Of a stretch of DNA of 64,000 nucleotides, positions 27,901 to 42,237 are shown in pieces. Every line of letters begins with the position of its first letter. Position 1 is the first letter of the stretch. The position numbers were made by a program, and so were the translations under genes. A model generated the notes under the pieces. It had not been told where the DNA came from. It was given only the letters and a program-made list of their open reading frames with translations, and did not search any database. Source of the stretch: Brienomyrus brachyistius (taxonomy: Eukaryota; Chordata; Actinopteri; Osteoglossiformes; Mormyridae); NCBI RefSeq assembly GCF_023856365.1, contig NC_064538.1:6580435-6644434 (forward strand), given 5' to 3'.

Positions 27901-30900
27901 AAAGGCTGCGATGCAAAAGCACAACTAGGCAAAATGCTGGGTCAGGCGCTCTGAGCATGGACTGTGTTAATGACCAGGGTGACAAGCTAAACCCCACAAT
28001 ACAGATACAGTACACACCCTACAGATTTACAGGAAATGACACACTTTGGGAGATGACTGCTAATGCACTTTCTACTGCCTACAGAGGGTTCATTGAATTA
28101 TGAATCCAACAGAACCTCATCCAGCAGACTATCAACAGGAAATGTCGACGGCATCCGCTGTGCGGCAGAGCGCGGAGCAGGGAGATGCGAAGGTGATTAC
28201 TCCGCGCAATCAGGCCGCAATCGCCCTCCGCCTCTTCAAACTCTGCATGCAATCTGGCATAGAAACGGGCCATTCGGCTCAGGCTGGTGGCAGAATCGCT
28301 AGCTGAGCTATGACCCAGTTAGCCGAGCAGCCAGGTGATGGCTGCGGGCCGCTCCACACAGATCCACATTCCGTCTCCGTGTGGATCCGGGGGAACAAGG
28401 ATAGAGGGCCTCAGTGGGCTGGAGGCTGAGCTCAGGACCAGAAGGAAAACCAGAGCTGAGGCCTATTCCCAGACCATCACCCCTCAAGCCGAGCACCAGC
28501 TGCTCCCAATGCCTCCACTTCATCCTGCAGCCTGAACTCCCAGTCACCCTGTGAGCCCTCTTCATACTACCCCCCTCCCCACCCTTTAGTGACACACAAT
28601 CAGGTCCCCACTAAGAAGGGAGCATTTCAAACCCCCCACACGTGTTAACACATGTGAACGCCAAATATGAAGTTTCATGAATCGTCCTGAATTCACACTG
28701 ACAAAGCAATCCTGTACCTCCCAGGCCCAAGATTTAATATGATTATCAGACATTCTCAAGGTTATCAGTTACACTGTGAGGGCATGTAAATGCGGGGGGG
28801 AAAAGGGGGGGGGGGGGCAGTCCTAAGGTATCAACGAGGACTCATTCCAGCCAGCCAGTCACAAAGCAAAGGCAAGGAGAACACCGGCATCCACACCGTC
28901 TGCTAACACACAACCAAGATTATCAGCTGAGCTCAAACAAATGGCAGACACCACTTAGTAGTTGGTGCTGAGGAGGGTGGGGAGGGGGGGTAAAGGAGGG
29001 AGGTGTTTTTGGTAATTGCAGGAACAGAGGAATGCAAGGCAGCCGTCTGTCACAGACGCGATAAAACACAGACGAGATAAAAACAGGTTTGCAACAGTGA
29101 GCCCTTCCTCCGCTACTGCCGTGTGCCATGGTCACGTGCCAACAACACATCACCTTACAGCCCGACCCCCGACAGCAGGCTTCCTCAGTCACCCTCCCCT
29201 TCCAGATCTCCAAAGTACTAGATCCTGATAAAATAATAATAATCAGAGAACAGATTTTCTGAAAGTCTCTGCGGTTCCGCGCTCAGCAGGCAGAAGCGGA
29301 CCCTCCCTTGGATCCCCACAACCCAACACTATGAGGGCCAAAGCCATAGATGCTCAGAGATGTGAGGCGATGGCCCTGTCAAGGTGTCTTCTGGCTACCT
29401 AGTCCGCACTCCCTGGCACGGCGTGCCTCTGCTGCGAGGTCTCGGCTCCAATGACGCAGCACGCTTGCTGTCACTAACTGCACTCCAACTCGATAACCAT
29501 TACCGGTCTCCCTCCGGTCTATGTCACGCCAGTGCTGTGAGAGCATGCATAGCACTAGCGGCTAAATGCTATATCGATTTCACACACACAACATAAATGC
29601 AAACCTAACCATCTGTACCCTGAACACATTCATGGTTATACGCTTCTCACATTTATTCATAATTAAACTTTTCATATAAACAAACTGAAGTTTTTAAAAT
29701 ACATGCCATATAGTTTGTCATCGGGGCAGAGATCTGTATATGATTGGGAAGGATGCCATCATTATAAAACACTGTGCGATGAAAAACTGTTTGGTATGTT
29801 AAAAAGTCCGGTACTGGTATGGGCAGAGGTGGGGGACCTGGGAAGGAACCAAGCCTCAGTTGGGCCCACTCATGGATTAGAGTCCTGAGCCTGAACTTGG
29901 GTGTCGTGCTGGCTGCACTCTGTACTGTACTGCACTGCACTGCACTGGGCAGTTACGCCCATATCTGCGGTAAATATGTCTGAACCCTTATCTTGAACTG
30001 TGAACGCCACTGAATCTCACTTCCACTTCCACAAAACCAGGGTCCACCGTGAACAGGACTTTCTCACAGTGAGTAGAATAGACACTCAGGAGCTGTTGGG
30101 GCTTTGCTCTCTCTCTTAAGAATTTTCACAAACCTGGCAAGTGCCATGTAACTGCCTAGGACTTTAGCACAGTTCTGTAGATGTGCCCATGGACTCAAAT
30201 GCAGCACATTTACACATTTATGTTCGCATCCCTGTTCTTGGAAGGATTTTCCTGCCAATTCTCCTTTTAATGAATTCTAACACCTAAAAACTTACAACTT
30301 CATAAAGTGCTTGTAGGACAATAGGTTTTTAAGGACATTTTCACAAAGATAGGAAAGCACAGCCACACACAGACGCTCATCCAGATAACCTCAGAACTCC
30401 CCCACGGTTACAGATCCTGAGGAAAAACCCAGCCCCATTCAGAGTGGGCAAGGCCAGTACTGCAGCCAACCGCACTCTGCGGGACATGTCGTCCTCGTGG
30501 AGTGAGGCCAGGACAAAACTTAAGGAAAGCACATTCCCTGGCTAGAGGAAACAGAGCGCAAGCCGGCCGGCCGGCCGAAACGCGGGTCAGCTTTGTGAAA
30601 GGGGAAGTCGGCTTCGTGGACAGACAAGAACTAGCTACATTTCTAAGGAACTCACAATAGGACCCTTTGTTTTTCTGGAGAAGAAGGAAATCGTGTATAA
30701 GAAACAACACCTACAAGACATTTTAGGTTTCAGTTTTGTCATGCTTTCTTTCCTCCATTAATAAACACAAAGTAATTTAAACAGTTAACTAATCTTATAC
30801 TAAAATCAACTGAAAAGTAGCATTTAGAGTTCAGATTGCTGTAGTAAGCAGGCATTTTTTGTACTCCTTTTACTCTTAAAAGTCAGTCGTCCTTCAGCCT

Positions 30901-33900
30901 GATCGCCAAGAACCATCTGCTAGTTCAGGGTCTGAAGCTAAAAAGCCCCCGGGGTCGGCAGATATGAAGCGTTTTTTTTTCTTCTTCTGTGGGGCACCCG
31001 ACGGGATACGGGCATGTGACGAGCGGGTCCACATGGAAGGGAGACCACGTTCTCTCACTTCACAGGGAAACAGCGAATACAGGCATTCCAGAGAGGAGGG
31101 GGAGGCGATCACCGGCAGAAATCCCCATATCCCAGTACAGCTTCGTTTTCCTGGTACAGACTCAGTCGATTTCCAGGAAAGAAGGGGAGGGGGGCGATTC
31201 TTCAGTAGAAACAGAGACCCGCACCGTAGTAGAAAACACAGTGCCTGAAAACACCCGCCAGCCATAGTTTAATTTATAACCAGTCCAGCCCTGTTCCAAC
31301 ATTCTCATCCAATGGGAGAGGAGGAGGATATTTACTTATGGATATGAGAGGAGAACGACACGTTCTGGTGCCTTACATTACTGAGATGAGGAGTTTTACA
31401 TTAAGCTTTGTGACGGTGATAGAGCATGCACATATACGGGCCTCGCGAAAGCAGCAGTCTAAGTCAATAGCTTTACCCGCGTGGGCACACATGCCGTTTA
31501 CTTTAGTCATAACCATTAAGCACACATATGTACACGCAAACACACACAGATGGAAACTAACAGATGAACCACGGAACGAAACATGACAGCTGTAACATAA
31601 AACTGCAATAGGAGAGAGACGATTATACACAATCCTATTAAGGCTCACAGCATTCCACACAAATGCGTCCAGCCTGAAGCGATATCTGTACTTTGAAAGA
31701 GATCAGGCAATTCATCACTCTGGGCTGAACCACCACGAGCATGAAACCTCGCGCAAATGTCATTAAAAAGAAAAATCCTTTGTCCCCTTCCAGGACAAAC
31801 TCTCCCTGTTGTTTTTTCTGTAATGAAAGCAGAATTAACAGCTGGCAAAGACTACACAGACTTATATTTCTGCACCCTAGGAACACCCAGAGCAAGGTTA
31901 AACTGGCTCCAGATATTACACTAGCACAAAGGCAGGCTGGAGTCTTTGTTCATCTGTAGAGCAACAAATACGAAAGCGAGTAAAGGGGGGTTTAAACAGA
32001 GAACACAACCCAATAATTAAATGAATATTATTCAGTTTTTCACCAGATAAACTGGCCAAAATGTTTATCCTTGGGTGTCACCGTCTGCTCTGCTCTGTCT
32101 TCTATGCACTCTGCACATTCGCTCCCGTGATGATTCCAGCCTTTATCCCAGGTTGTCTTCTAACGGTAGCCGTTGACATTCCTACATAGGGATATTTATA
32201 TAAAACAGTGGGCTGCTCTAACATGTCCTGGGTTTTTAATTCAGCATGAGGTAACCAAGAGGTAAAGAATAATGTAGATGAAAGTGGCACATTTCAATGG
32301 GAAGGACAGGCTAACTACTGCCAAGTTCTGCAACATAACTAAGACTTACAAAAATGCTAATTTTGACCTACAACTGAAAAGGGAAGCTGAAAGAAAACAG
32401 GGTGAGCAGACAGAAACAGCCAGAGGGACGACTTGCACTGAAATCCCCTGTTTTCTTGTGTTTATATAAAGCGTCTCGTTGGAGAATGAGGCAGAGACAG
32501 AGGCGGGGCCTAAAGGCTTTCTGAAGATCACCCACAGGTAGGGCGTCTCAAACACCTCTCACACTCGTCATCTACATACGACCCCGACGCAATAAGCCCC
32601 AGCTAATCGATGGCGTTGTTGACCAGACACGGAGGCAGACACGGGGTCATGACCCAGGCTAAAGTGTGGTGTCTGTGCGAACAGCGTGCTGTCGGCATCG
32701 AGCCACACAGGAGCCTGGGGGACACGCCAATCTAAGCTCTCCAAGCCCCTCTCCTCAGAAGAAAGGAGCCACACGAACACTCCTACAAACCCGACTCTGT
32801 CGGGGTCCCAGGGTGACAGAGCCCTTCCGCACACATCCTTTGCATCACTCAGATGTCTCATGCTGGGGCTGGATGTTTCCCGGGCGAGCGTGTACAGGCT
32901 TGTGCTTCCACTGACACTGACCCACAGAGCAGTCAGTCCCGCACTCTTCCCCAGAGCAGGGGCTCTAACGGGATACGATCCTGCAGACTCACTGTGGTGT
33001 CGTTGACGTAGAGACGCTTCTGCGGGAAGCGAAGGATCAGGCAGCCGACTGAGCTCACGACGGACCTGCCGTGTCAGTTTCCGTAGTGCTTGCACAGGAG
33101 GGTGTCATTGCATTACAGCCCCCCACCCCCCACTGTCATTACGCAGGCTATACCGCACTGTGTCCGGCCCCCATCACGAACTATATGCGCACCCTCCGGT
33201 AATCCAAATTACACAGCGGACCTGCGTCAAGGCCAGACAACCTGCGAAGGAAACGGAGTTCGTCTGTGATTAGCTGGCACAGTCAGCCGTGCACGAGAGG
33301 CTCCCCACTCGCCGGCCAGCACCGTGTCACCAGCACAGTTGCTTGTGTCCCATCCCAGACAACAGAGTCAGAGACCCAACTGGATGGCCTGAGCAGAACC
33401 GACCCGAGGTACCGAAGCACTCCATGTCACCAGCAGCAGGCTCCTGTGTGAGAACACGAAAGAGAGCGAAAGTCACGGCACGCTTGCTGCTGCCTGGAGA
33501 CGCGCTGCTCCTGGTGACCACATGACGTGCGTCATCTGCAAGCCCTTATTACGGAGCTAAGACTGCGGGCGCGTGGGATTTCAGAAGATACTCCACAAGC
33601 GGCACCTTAACGTAAACAAAGTCAGCCGGCTTTGTGTTTGCGACTCAATTAAACAGAAATCTGAATAACCCGCACTTTCCGTGAGGACAGAGATACACCG
33701 ATTCGTGTAAACATCACCCTGCACTCACTGAAAACGGGACTTGCTTCACTACGTCCATTTCCCACTAGAGCTTATCCGAAGCTGTTGTGGTGAACCTGGA
33801 GCCGGTCCATGGGAACACAGGGCCCAAGGTCAAACCTACCAACATTAGCTAGCGAAAAGAGGGAGATTTGCTAAGTGGAGGGGATTGATTCTCACAATCA

Positions 33901-34506
33901 TAAAAACGTGGATGCAAGAAAACAAAACAAAAAAAATAAACAAATAAAGGAAGACGGCTGGAAAAACTGGGAGAAACCAGGAAAATCTGGAGAGTTGATG
34001 GGTAGGACAATCACTATCAAGTAGATTAATAATTAAGTAATCTGCAGATTAATTAGACAAGGAATCTAGTAATGGTTTAACTCCAAACATATACATATAT
34101 AAAATATAACACATATATATTATATACTGCACTTGGCACAAGGCGGGAGCCAACCCTAGATGGTTCTCCAGCAAATTGCAGCATGCATGCGCACCTGCAC
34201 AGTCAATCCGATTTATTGAACTTGCATGTTTTTCCACTGAAAGAGGAAACCGGAGGTTCTGGCATAAAGCCAAGCACACACAGAACGAACATGCAAAGTG
34301 GTGATATGCAGTGACAGTGTGACCTGCTGCACCACTGTGCTCCCCTCAATACTACACTTGCACGATGTGCGACGTTAATATCCACACTGCATCATATGCA
34401 CATGTAACTGTTACACTGCAATGCCCAAAGACCACCAATAAATCATTTCAAAACATTTTTACTGTCATACGAAACAAAACTTTGTAAGCTTTGCAGTGGT
34501 TTGTTT
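24951..34506. other. gene-poor stretch, no protein gene recognised
   Basis: About 9.5 kb with no conserved coding block or consistent exon set. It contains A/G-rich DNA (24960-25060), a purine-rich minisatellite (27655-27885), G runs near 28794-28818, a short CTGCA tandem (29920-29946), a GGCC cluster near 30562, and locally GC- and CpG-richer DNA at 28100-28300 and 32560-33540. The open frames overlap one another on both strands and show no domain. Confidence 0.45.
27655..27885. repeat. purine-rich minisatellite
   Basis: Tandem units made from GATGGACAGAGAGG and GAGAGAGAGTGAGA words, with higher-order units of about 30-60 bp. The long frames on the minus strand here are low-complexity Ser/Leu/Pro products of the repeat, not genes. 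Confidence 0.9.
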
Positions 34507-34867
34507 TCAACATTATCCATCCATCTTCCAAACCGCTTGTCCTACTGGGTCGCGGGGGGTCCGGAGCCTATCCCGGAAGCAATGGACACGAGGCAGGGAA
34601 CAACCCAGGATGGGGGGCCAGCCCATCGCAGGGCACACTCACACATCATTCACTCACACATGCATACCTACAGGCAATTTAGCAACTCCAATTAGCCTCA
34701 GCATGTTTTTGGACTGTGGGGGGAAACTGGAGTACCCGAAGGAAACCCCACGACGACATGGGGAGAACATGCAAAATCCACACACATTTGAGACTCAAAC
34801 CCGGGTCCCAGAGGTGTGAGGCAGCAGTGCTAACCACTGCACCACCATGCCGCCTCAACATTATCCA
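34507..34867 (-). mobile_element. tRNA-derived SINE, near full length, with 13 bp target duplication
   Basis: The element (34520-34854) is flanked by the perfect direct repeat TCAACATTATCCA at 34507-34519 and 34855-34867. On the minus strand it starts with a tRNA-like promoter: A-box-like TGGTGCAGTGG, then a B-box-like GGGTTTGAGTC. A body follows with GGGAGAACATGC-type words (complement), TTTTTGGACTGTGGGGGG (plus strand), and the 3' end CCATCCATCTTCC (plus strand). It is the best-preserved copy of the family in the window. Confidence 0.9.
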
Positions 34868-37500
34868 GTATGTCTAAAATTTAATGCCACTGTATTTGCA
34901 TGACCTCTGCATGTGCTCTCCAAGACAATCATTCTCCCTCCTTGCTGTTCGACTCACTCATAGACAATACGTAAGAAATTCGTTGGTAAGAAATTTAACA
35001 AAAATGACTGAGGAGGAGAAAAATGAAGAGCTGATCACCAAAAGACATTCACCTTCTGCTGCATGGAAATATTCTGGATTCCATATAGAAGACACTGAGT
35101 AAAATCAAGTGATTTGTTGCCGCTGTTTTGTCCATGTTAGCGCAACTTGCAGCAGAACAGGAATCAAACTACACTACGTTTTTAAGTGGCGGGTGGGAAA
35201 CCATCAGGGGACCTAGAGAACACAGAAACAAGCAGAACAGGCAAAGTCTAGATCAGGGCAAGAACCAAGCTACTCAGACTCTGCAGGGGAGAGGCTGGTA
35301 AACTCTAATATTCAGCTTGCGGTTTGCCTGTAAGGCACAAGGTGTTTCTGAGCAATAAGTGCCTTAATTTGTATCTGAATCTGCTGAGTCTTACTAGGAT
35401 TCAGAAGGAGGTGTCTGGTGGGCCGATGGATTAAAGCGGGAACATCTTTCCCTCTTCTCTCCACCCAGCATTCAAAGCTTCGGTGTAAATAGAGACATTG
35501 TGCAGAAGCTGCAAAGAAATCCACTCACTCACATTCATTGTAATAGCTACGTGATTTAGTGCTATGCAAGAAAACACCCGCTTTAATGAGAACACAATGG
35601 CACAGTGCAGTGTATACATTTAATTCTCTTAAATGGTAAAATGAGTCAACTTTTGGACATAATAACTATAATATGACCTAAGAAAAGGTGGTTATTTTCT
35701 GATCTGCAGTTTTCCCATTCCTTTGCTGAATACACCCAAAATATTCATACCAACCTGAAAGTGTCCAACCTGCTAGTTCAGGGACCGTCCTTCAAAACCC
35801 TGTTTTGCTGTTTTTCTCATGGAGTACAAGTTTGAACCCAGCGCGAGGTCACGGTCTTGTGACTCGAGCCAAAGAATTACGCAAAACTCAGTTGCAAGAG
35901 AAACTGCGGCGATAGATTCAAATCTGTGGTTTCATTCCCCAGCTCCAGGCTCCCATCCAACCAGTTTGCTTTTGATGTTGACAGCTAGAACAGCAACACA
36001 TGCACTACCACCTGCCAACTGTACACTCTGTTCAGCGAGTTCACAAACGACAGGTATACAGCAAATCACATTCTACAGAAGCTCAGGTTCTTCTCAGAAG
36101 CCAGCACTACCTGGATAAAAGTCGAACTGGAAACTGGCCAAGATGAGCCGACCCTCTCCACCCCCTCAAGAGGTCAAATCTGTACTGCCTGGACTGACAG
36201 GCAGGCTTAGTGTTGCCCATGGGCCAGACAGTGAAGGATCTTTAGTTGTGAAACTAAAGCCTGACCATTAAACTTTTATGCGCAGCATGAATAATACAGA
36301 AAGAGAGGTTGCTATGGCCTCATAGAAGAGGCACAGGGCCGAGGACACAGTCTGCCTCTCTCACAGTCAGGAAGTCCTTACTTTTCCTGCTCTCATCTCA
36401 AAGCCTGATTCCTCTTGCTTTCATTAGTTCACCAGCCTGCCTGCCAATATTCCGCTTCCCAGACGTGTTCGGTACACGTGAGCAGACGAGCACCGTTACA
36501 GCTGGATCAGGGAGGACAAGTGTCTCTGGTTTGTGTCCAACTCTGAATCCCACTCTTCCATGTGTGAGTGTTAGTGTGCGGATAGTGTCCCCATATTCAT
36601 GTGTATATGTGTGACATAAACACACCCTCTCTTCTGTGGGGGGGGGGGGCTCTCTGCTCCATCCAGGGCTGAGTCCCTCTAATCTCTCTCTCCTTCAGCT
36701 CTTCAATCTTCTAGCAGGCCGAGACCGGACCAGGCCTGCTTCACCACATAGTCTCATCATTTGGTCATAAATCTTTATGATTCAAGCTCAATATTTACCA
36801 TTGATAAGGGAAAAAAAAAGTGATTATCTTTTTCTCTCGTCACTCTACTTCCTCTTTCCTCTCCATCTATTGCAGCATCGGGAAATTTTCTGCTCAAAGG
36901 CAGCTCTGCTCAAGAGACACTGATAAAGAGCAAATCGGTCACTCAAACCAACACATGGGTCGACCACAGGCGTTTACGCGCCACTGAAACATAGGCCCCG
37001 GTCACCGCCTTCACACGCCTCCTCTGGGCCTCTCATTAACATGTGATTAACAAGTCATTAACGTCCTTCCAACCTCAGCACGCTTAATCAGATTCTCCCA
37101 GTCCTCACGCCAGATGGAATGCCTCGCAGGGCATGTTGACTTAAACTTAATGCGCACGCACTTGCGTTGCCGTGCCAGTGAGGAAGCGGCGAAGCACGCA
37201 GCAAGGAATGCAAACAGAGGCCCTTACGCATGAGGTCAGCAATGCAGCCTTGCTGGTTGAGCGAAGACTTGGGGCGCCATGCTGACCTGACGCCAGATAC
37301 CTATGGACAGGATTAGAGCCATTTACAGTGAGTGAGGGCGTTACATCATGCAGAATTTAAACACTGGCAGCAGCCGGCGAATGCGACCATCAGGCTTCAG
37401 TCATTATATAACTCCCACTGAATCCCCTGACAAATTCCATTTCAATACCGTGGGTAAACATGTACTGTGACCTTGGTGTATGATGACACACATGGTGCCA

Positions 37501-37538
<38 letters not shown>

Positions 37539-39118
37539 TCAACAGAGTTTGGGGAATCCCAGTAATGGAACCATTACACCCTGCAGCCCCTTACATTCCC
37601 CTTTCCAGATGATGTCACACCTTTGAATCTGGCCTATGGGCTCAGATGCCGGATGGTGCCAGGCAGTCAGAAGCACAAGGTAACGGATGGGGATCAGCAC
37701 TCTGGGATTTACACACAGCATTTATATCAACAGTGACATGCCATTCTTCCTTCTGGGACACAACATATGACATTCATGTGACGGGGTGGCATTGCGGTAA
37801 GACTGAAAACTCAGAGTATCTCAGAGCACATTCATATAACCCAGACTTCTGCAAACTGTCACGTACCCCCCCCCCCACCAGCTCGACAGTACAGCCCCAC
37901 TGAACACATGCGCTCACCCAAGACAACCTACAAACTCTAGATCTGGCCCTCCAAATATCTGCTAGTCAGCTGAGGAAATTCAGAGTTGCGTAACAGACAG
38001 CCTAGGAAAATGTGTATGAGAATGGGGGGGTGTTGGACGACAGAAACACCAAGAGATTTTTCAATTTGGGGGGGGGGGGAGGGGCAAAAAAATGGGGGAG
38101 TTATTTGACAATGAGACTGTGCTAGAGAGCTGCTAAGGACAATCTGACACAGGCCAAGTCAGTACAAGGCGGAATGATACACGTGAGACATGAGCACGTG
38201 CCCGATGTTCGGCCAAGGATGTGAGCGGGGAGGCAGGAGAGGCAGAATGTTGCAGGAGACACTGCAGAGCTCCGCAGCTCGACGATGCACCTTCGGCTCT
38301 ACTCACAATACTGCATGTGCTGTGCTTTCAGTACCTTCTTCCTGACATAGTAACAGTCATCATCTGCTATTTTTATTTCCTGCTGCATGACTACCGGCAT
38401 CAAAGCTCTAAAGAATCAAACTACGTGCTCTGGGGGCTCTGATCCAAAATGACGGGGGCCTTCATAACACAAGGGCAGGGAATAACCTACACTGAATGTC
38501 AGGCGTATATGGACTCTCAGCATGTTAGTCCTTGTGGCTGTTAGGTATTCCTGCTATGCAATAAGCCTCATATCAGTCTCCAAAATGTGCAGGACCAGCT
38601 GACAGCCAGAGCTGGGTGCCCCGTGTGTGTCTGATGGATCATTAGATATGATGAAAAACAGAGCAGCACAAGTACATGCCTCTGTAAAAAATAAAAAAGG
38701 ATTGACCTGAGCAACAAACTCTCTGCTCAGTGCATTTACAGCGTGAAGTGCGTGTGTCTGGAGGGGAGTGGGGGGGGGGGTGGCTCAAGGATGCGAGTGA
38801 GGGGCTGCGGAAGTGACGCAACACTCCTGTCATTCTCCAACGGCCCTCTGGCTGCCAGCCGAATGACATTCTCAATGATGGATGACCTTGCGCAAGACTT
38901 CACACTGCAGGTAATGAGAAGCTAACGTATTCAGGAAGCCAGACAGCCGTGGATGCCAACAGGACAGCACACGTCAGGCTGCTTCAGCGACTCCCCAGGA
39001 ACTTTCCAAAACACTCATTCTGATGCAATTACCCCTAACACTCAACATGACGGTCAACGTCAATACAAACCCAGCAATCACACACAGCCTTTTTTTTCCT
39101 GAGAGCTTTTTTGTGATC
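34868..39118. other. intergenic, no gene recognised
   Basis: About 4.2 kb without recognisable coding sequence. It holds a CA tract at 37502-37536, poly-C/poly-G runs near 36638, 37867, 38067 and 38770, and otherwise unique-looking DNA. Confidence 0.45.
37502..37536. repeat. CA microsatellite
   Basis: A pure run of about 17 CA units. Confidence 0.95.
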
Positions 39119-39955
39119 TACAGCTCTGGAAAAAATTAAGAGACCACAGAACAGTTTTTTTGTTTCACTGATTTCTCAATTTATGGGTGTGTGTTTGTGA
39201 ATAATATATTTTTTGTTGTATACTGCAGGGAGCGGCCTGGTGGTGCAGTGATTAGCAGTGTTGCCTCACACCTCCGGGGCTTCGCCTGGGTTACATGTGT
39301 GTGGAGTTGCATGTTCTCCCCATGTCGTCGTGGGGTTTCCTCCAGTTTCCCCCCACAGTCCAAAAACATGCTGAGGCTAACTGGACTTGCTAAAGTGCCT
39401 GTAGGAGTGCATGTGTGAGTGAATGGTGGGTGTGTGTGCCCTGCGATGGGCTGGCCCCTCACCCTGGGTTGTTCCCTGCCTCATGCCCATTGCTTCTGGG
39501 ATAGGCTCCGGACCCCTCGCGACCCAGTAGGATAAGCGGTTTGGAAAATGGATGTATACTGCAGTGTAGTTCTTCCCTGTTTCTCATTAATGAAGGGCTT
39601 CTTCCTTGCTTTATAGGAGTTCGGTCCTGCTTCATGGGAGTTCAGTCCTGCTTCTAGGAGCCTGATACACACTGTCCTAGCAGTGCACCTCACACCTGCA
39701 CTTAATGTTTCCCATTCCTTTCGAAGGTCATGAGATTCACAAGAATTGCAGGATGTGAATGTGCTGTATAACTCAAGGACTGAAGAGACTCATCTCTGGT
39801 ATTAGAAAGTCGCTTCTGCGCTCTATCTGGCTAATCCCTGGTCATGTCTTCCAATTCACCATGATCTTCTGCCAGCAGAATCATGAATAAACCGGGATTT
39901 AAAAATGCAGATAAAAGAAAAAACGGAGTGGTCTCAATTTTTTCCCAGAGCTGCA
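39119..39955. mobile_element. mariner-type non-autonomous element carrying a nested SINE
   Basis: The left end CAGCTCTGGAAAAAATTAAG (from 39121) and the complement of the right end, CAGCTCTGGGAAAAAATTGA (39953 inward), are inverted repeats. TA flanks the left end (39119-39120); the right flank is CA, probably a mutated TA. Without the inserted SINE and its duplication the element is about 0.5 kb and has no transposase frame. Confidence 0.85.
39217..39564 (+). mobile_element. SINE inserted in the mariner-type element, 12 bp target duplication
   Basis: The body 39229-39552 is flanked by TGTATACTGCAG at 39217-39228 and 39553-39564. On the plus strand it begins GCGGCCTGGTGGTGCAGTGATTA-like sequence with an A-box-like word. 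The B-box region is decayed (CTGGGTTACATG). It ends in CGGTTTGGAAAATGGATG. It is the same family as 34.5 kb in the opposite orientation. Confidence 0.9.
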
Positions 39956-42230
39956 GTTTATTTCTGCACAAATTTCTCTGAAGTCCAGACATTATTTTGT
40001 AGGTGAATTCCTTCCAAAGCTCATACTGAATGCAACCAAAAACCGAGCAGAAGATCTACCCTGAAGCAGACCCCCCCCCCCCCCCCAACAGCACGAGCAG
40101 CAGGCTGAGTCAGAGCCGACCGGCAGCACTGGCTCGAGAGTGGAAGTCAGCACAGCTGCAGGGCCACGAGGTCGACATCACTGGAGTCGCCGCCATCCAG
40201 AAATAGAGAGGCTTATGTAAGGCAGGGTGCAAGGGGCAGATTCTCACAGTGCGGCTAAACGACATTAAAGGACCTGCTCTGGCACAGAGAAAGGGCTGTT
40301 TGGAAGTGTTACGTTTATCAACGCAACACTGGGTCCTTAAATTCTCAGCAACTGCTAAATTGCTAGCTTCTGCTGAGAACAGGAAAGCTTACAAACAGTA
40401 AGCAGGGACTCCCAGTCAGCTATGGCTTGGGAGCCAGGCCAGATTAGTCATTTAAAAGTCTGTAAAGATTTTAAGAGAGTCTACCAGGAAGCTAGCGAAA
40501 GAACCACTGACTTACAGTTACTAATGTCCATGTTAAAAATAGCTAATCCCTCCCTCATGCACACTCACTCCACGCCCACTCACGTGGTGATGAAGCGTGT
40601 TCTTTGCTGGACACCTCCCACTGCCCTATGGAAGCCAAGACACCATAAAAAAACAGTCCTGTAACAGGACACCAATTCTGCTGAGCCTTTTCAACACTGG
40701 TAAATGGTGAGAGACTTTGGGATTGAAACTCCGATCCCGGCTGTAGGACCCACCTTGCTGTCACCTTTGAACCACATATACTGACCTCAAGCTTCAGTGA
40801 CCTTTTTGACTCATATCAAAAATGGGCTGTTTGCAAAAATAGGCATCTCTGCAACTACTGGCTGTTTCACAAAGGCATCCGACTTCACCAAATTTTAGGT
40901 CATAGATTTCCAAAGCTGCATAATAAAAACACTAAGTTAGGTCAATTCAAACTCACCAGCGCTTTAACATAAATAGATTTTTCCTGACACTTATAAGGTT
41001 GATTTCGTTCAGTGCCCAGTCCAGTCAAAAACAGATTGCATGTAGACAGAAGAATGATATCAGTAAAACTTCTCACCCATACAAGCAAAACTCCTGCTGT
41101 TTACTGTAGCCTCTGCCTGCAGCAATGCAAGTGGGGAAAACCTTCAGAAACTAGATCCCACATTAATATACCTATGACTGAAACCTTACAGCAGCGTGTC
41201 GCATTCCAGCGCAGCCACACTAGCGCAGGCACATTCCACGTAATACTGGGTAACACTATCTGGAAACCAGTATGTCTCCTCCAATCTCACCAGGCTGACC
41301 CAGATGGAAACCTTCCATTCATCAAATGCTTGCAAATGAAAGTTAATGAGAATTAATATTGATTAGCTCTGTGCCAACGCTGGCAGCAGAAGGCAAAGAG
41401 GGGTTTTTAATAACATTTATGTACGCGTTACAGCTTGTCTGTTAATGCCAGTTCAGTCAACCTTCAGGGGTCTAGGTTACTTTACAACTATAATACATTT
41501 AAGATATATAACTAAATATAACCCTCAGTAATAATCAAAGATGCCAAGGGCAACTATGACACATGTACTGGATACACCAGAAAACTTGGACGTCGTGTCC
41601 AAATACAGCATATGGAAAAACCAGCACAGACCAGAAAAAAATGGCTGCAAAACGCAACGAAACGCAACAAAGAAATGTCTACGTGTTAAAGCATTACAAA
41701 TCTATACAGTAATAATGTACCTTTTGGCGCAGTCATGGATAAGTTAACACGTATTATTATGAATAATCCGTTTATAATGGAACATTTGGGGAAGAAAAAA
41801 TACCGAAATTTATACAATACGAATGATATATGATTATAACATTACGCGGTATTATTACAGCATAAGAGCATAATGTCTTAGTCATTCAAAGTTTCACAAT
41901 TCAAATCAATCTATATAAAATATGGTATGACATAAAGAATAAACAGAAATTGTTCACACAACTCCAACGTCCTTCCACTAAACACCCCAAAAAGGCAGAT
42001 TTAGGAAAAACAACACTGGCTTAATATAACTTAATTCAAGCGCTTATTTAAGTTAAAAGATTAATATGAGGTGATTTGAGGCCATACATGAGTAGTACCT
42101 ACATTAAACAAGTTAAACTTCGTTCATAAAACTCATTTGCCTCATAAAACCCACCAGTCACCCCCGGCCAGATGACTAGATTATTATTTCTGTTCTGAGA
42201 AATACCTTTGATTATTCACCAGACACTTAC
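39956..42230. other. intergenic, no gene recognised
   Basis: No conserved coding block. A C run lies at 40071-40086. The last kilobase is strongly AT-rich before the CpG-richer block at 42.24 kb. Confidence 0.45.
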
Positions 42231-42237
42231 ATTTGCC

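Noticed and set aside
27508..28015. Three long overlapping minus-strand frames rich in Ser, Leu and Pro
   Set aside because: They are translations of the purine-rich minisatellite in all three frames; no start context or domain.
30894..31265. 123-codon minus-strand frame with a hydrophobic start
   Set aside because: Includes a poly-Lys run from a T tract, overlaps equally long frames on the other strand and has no family resemblance.
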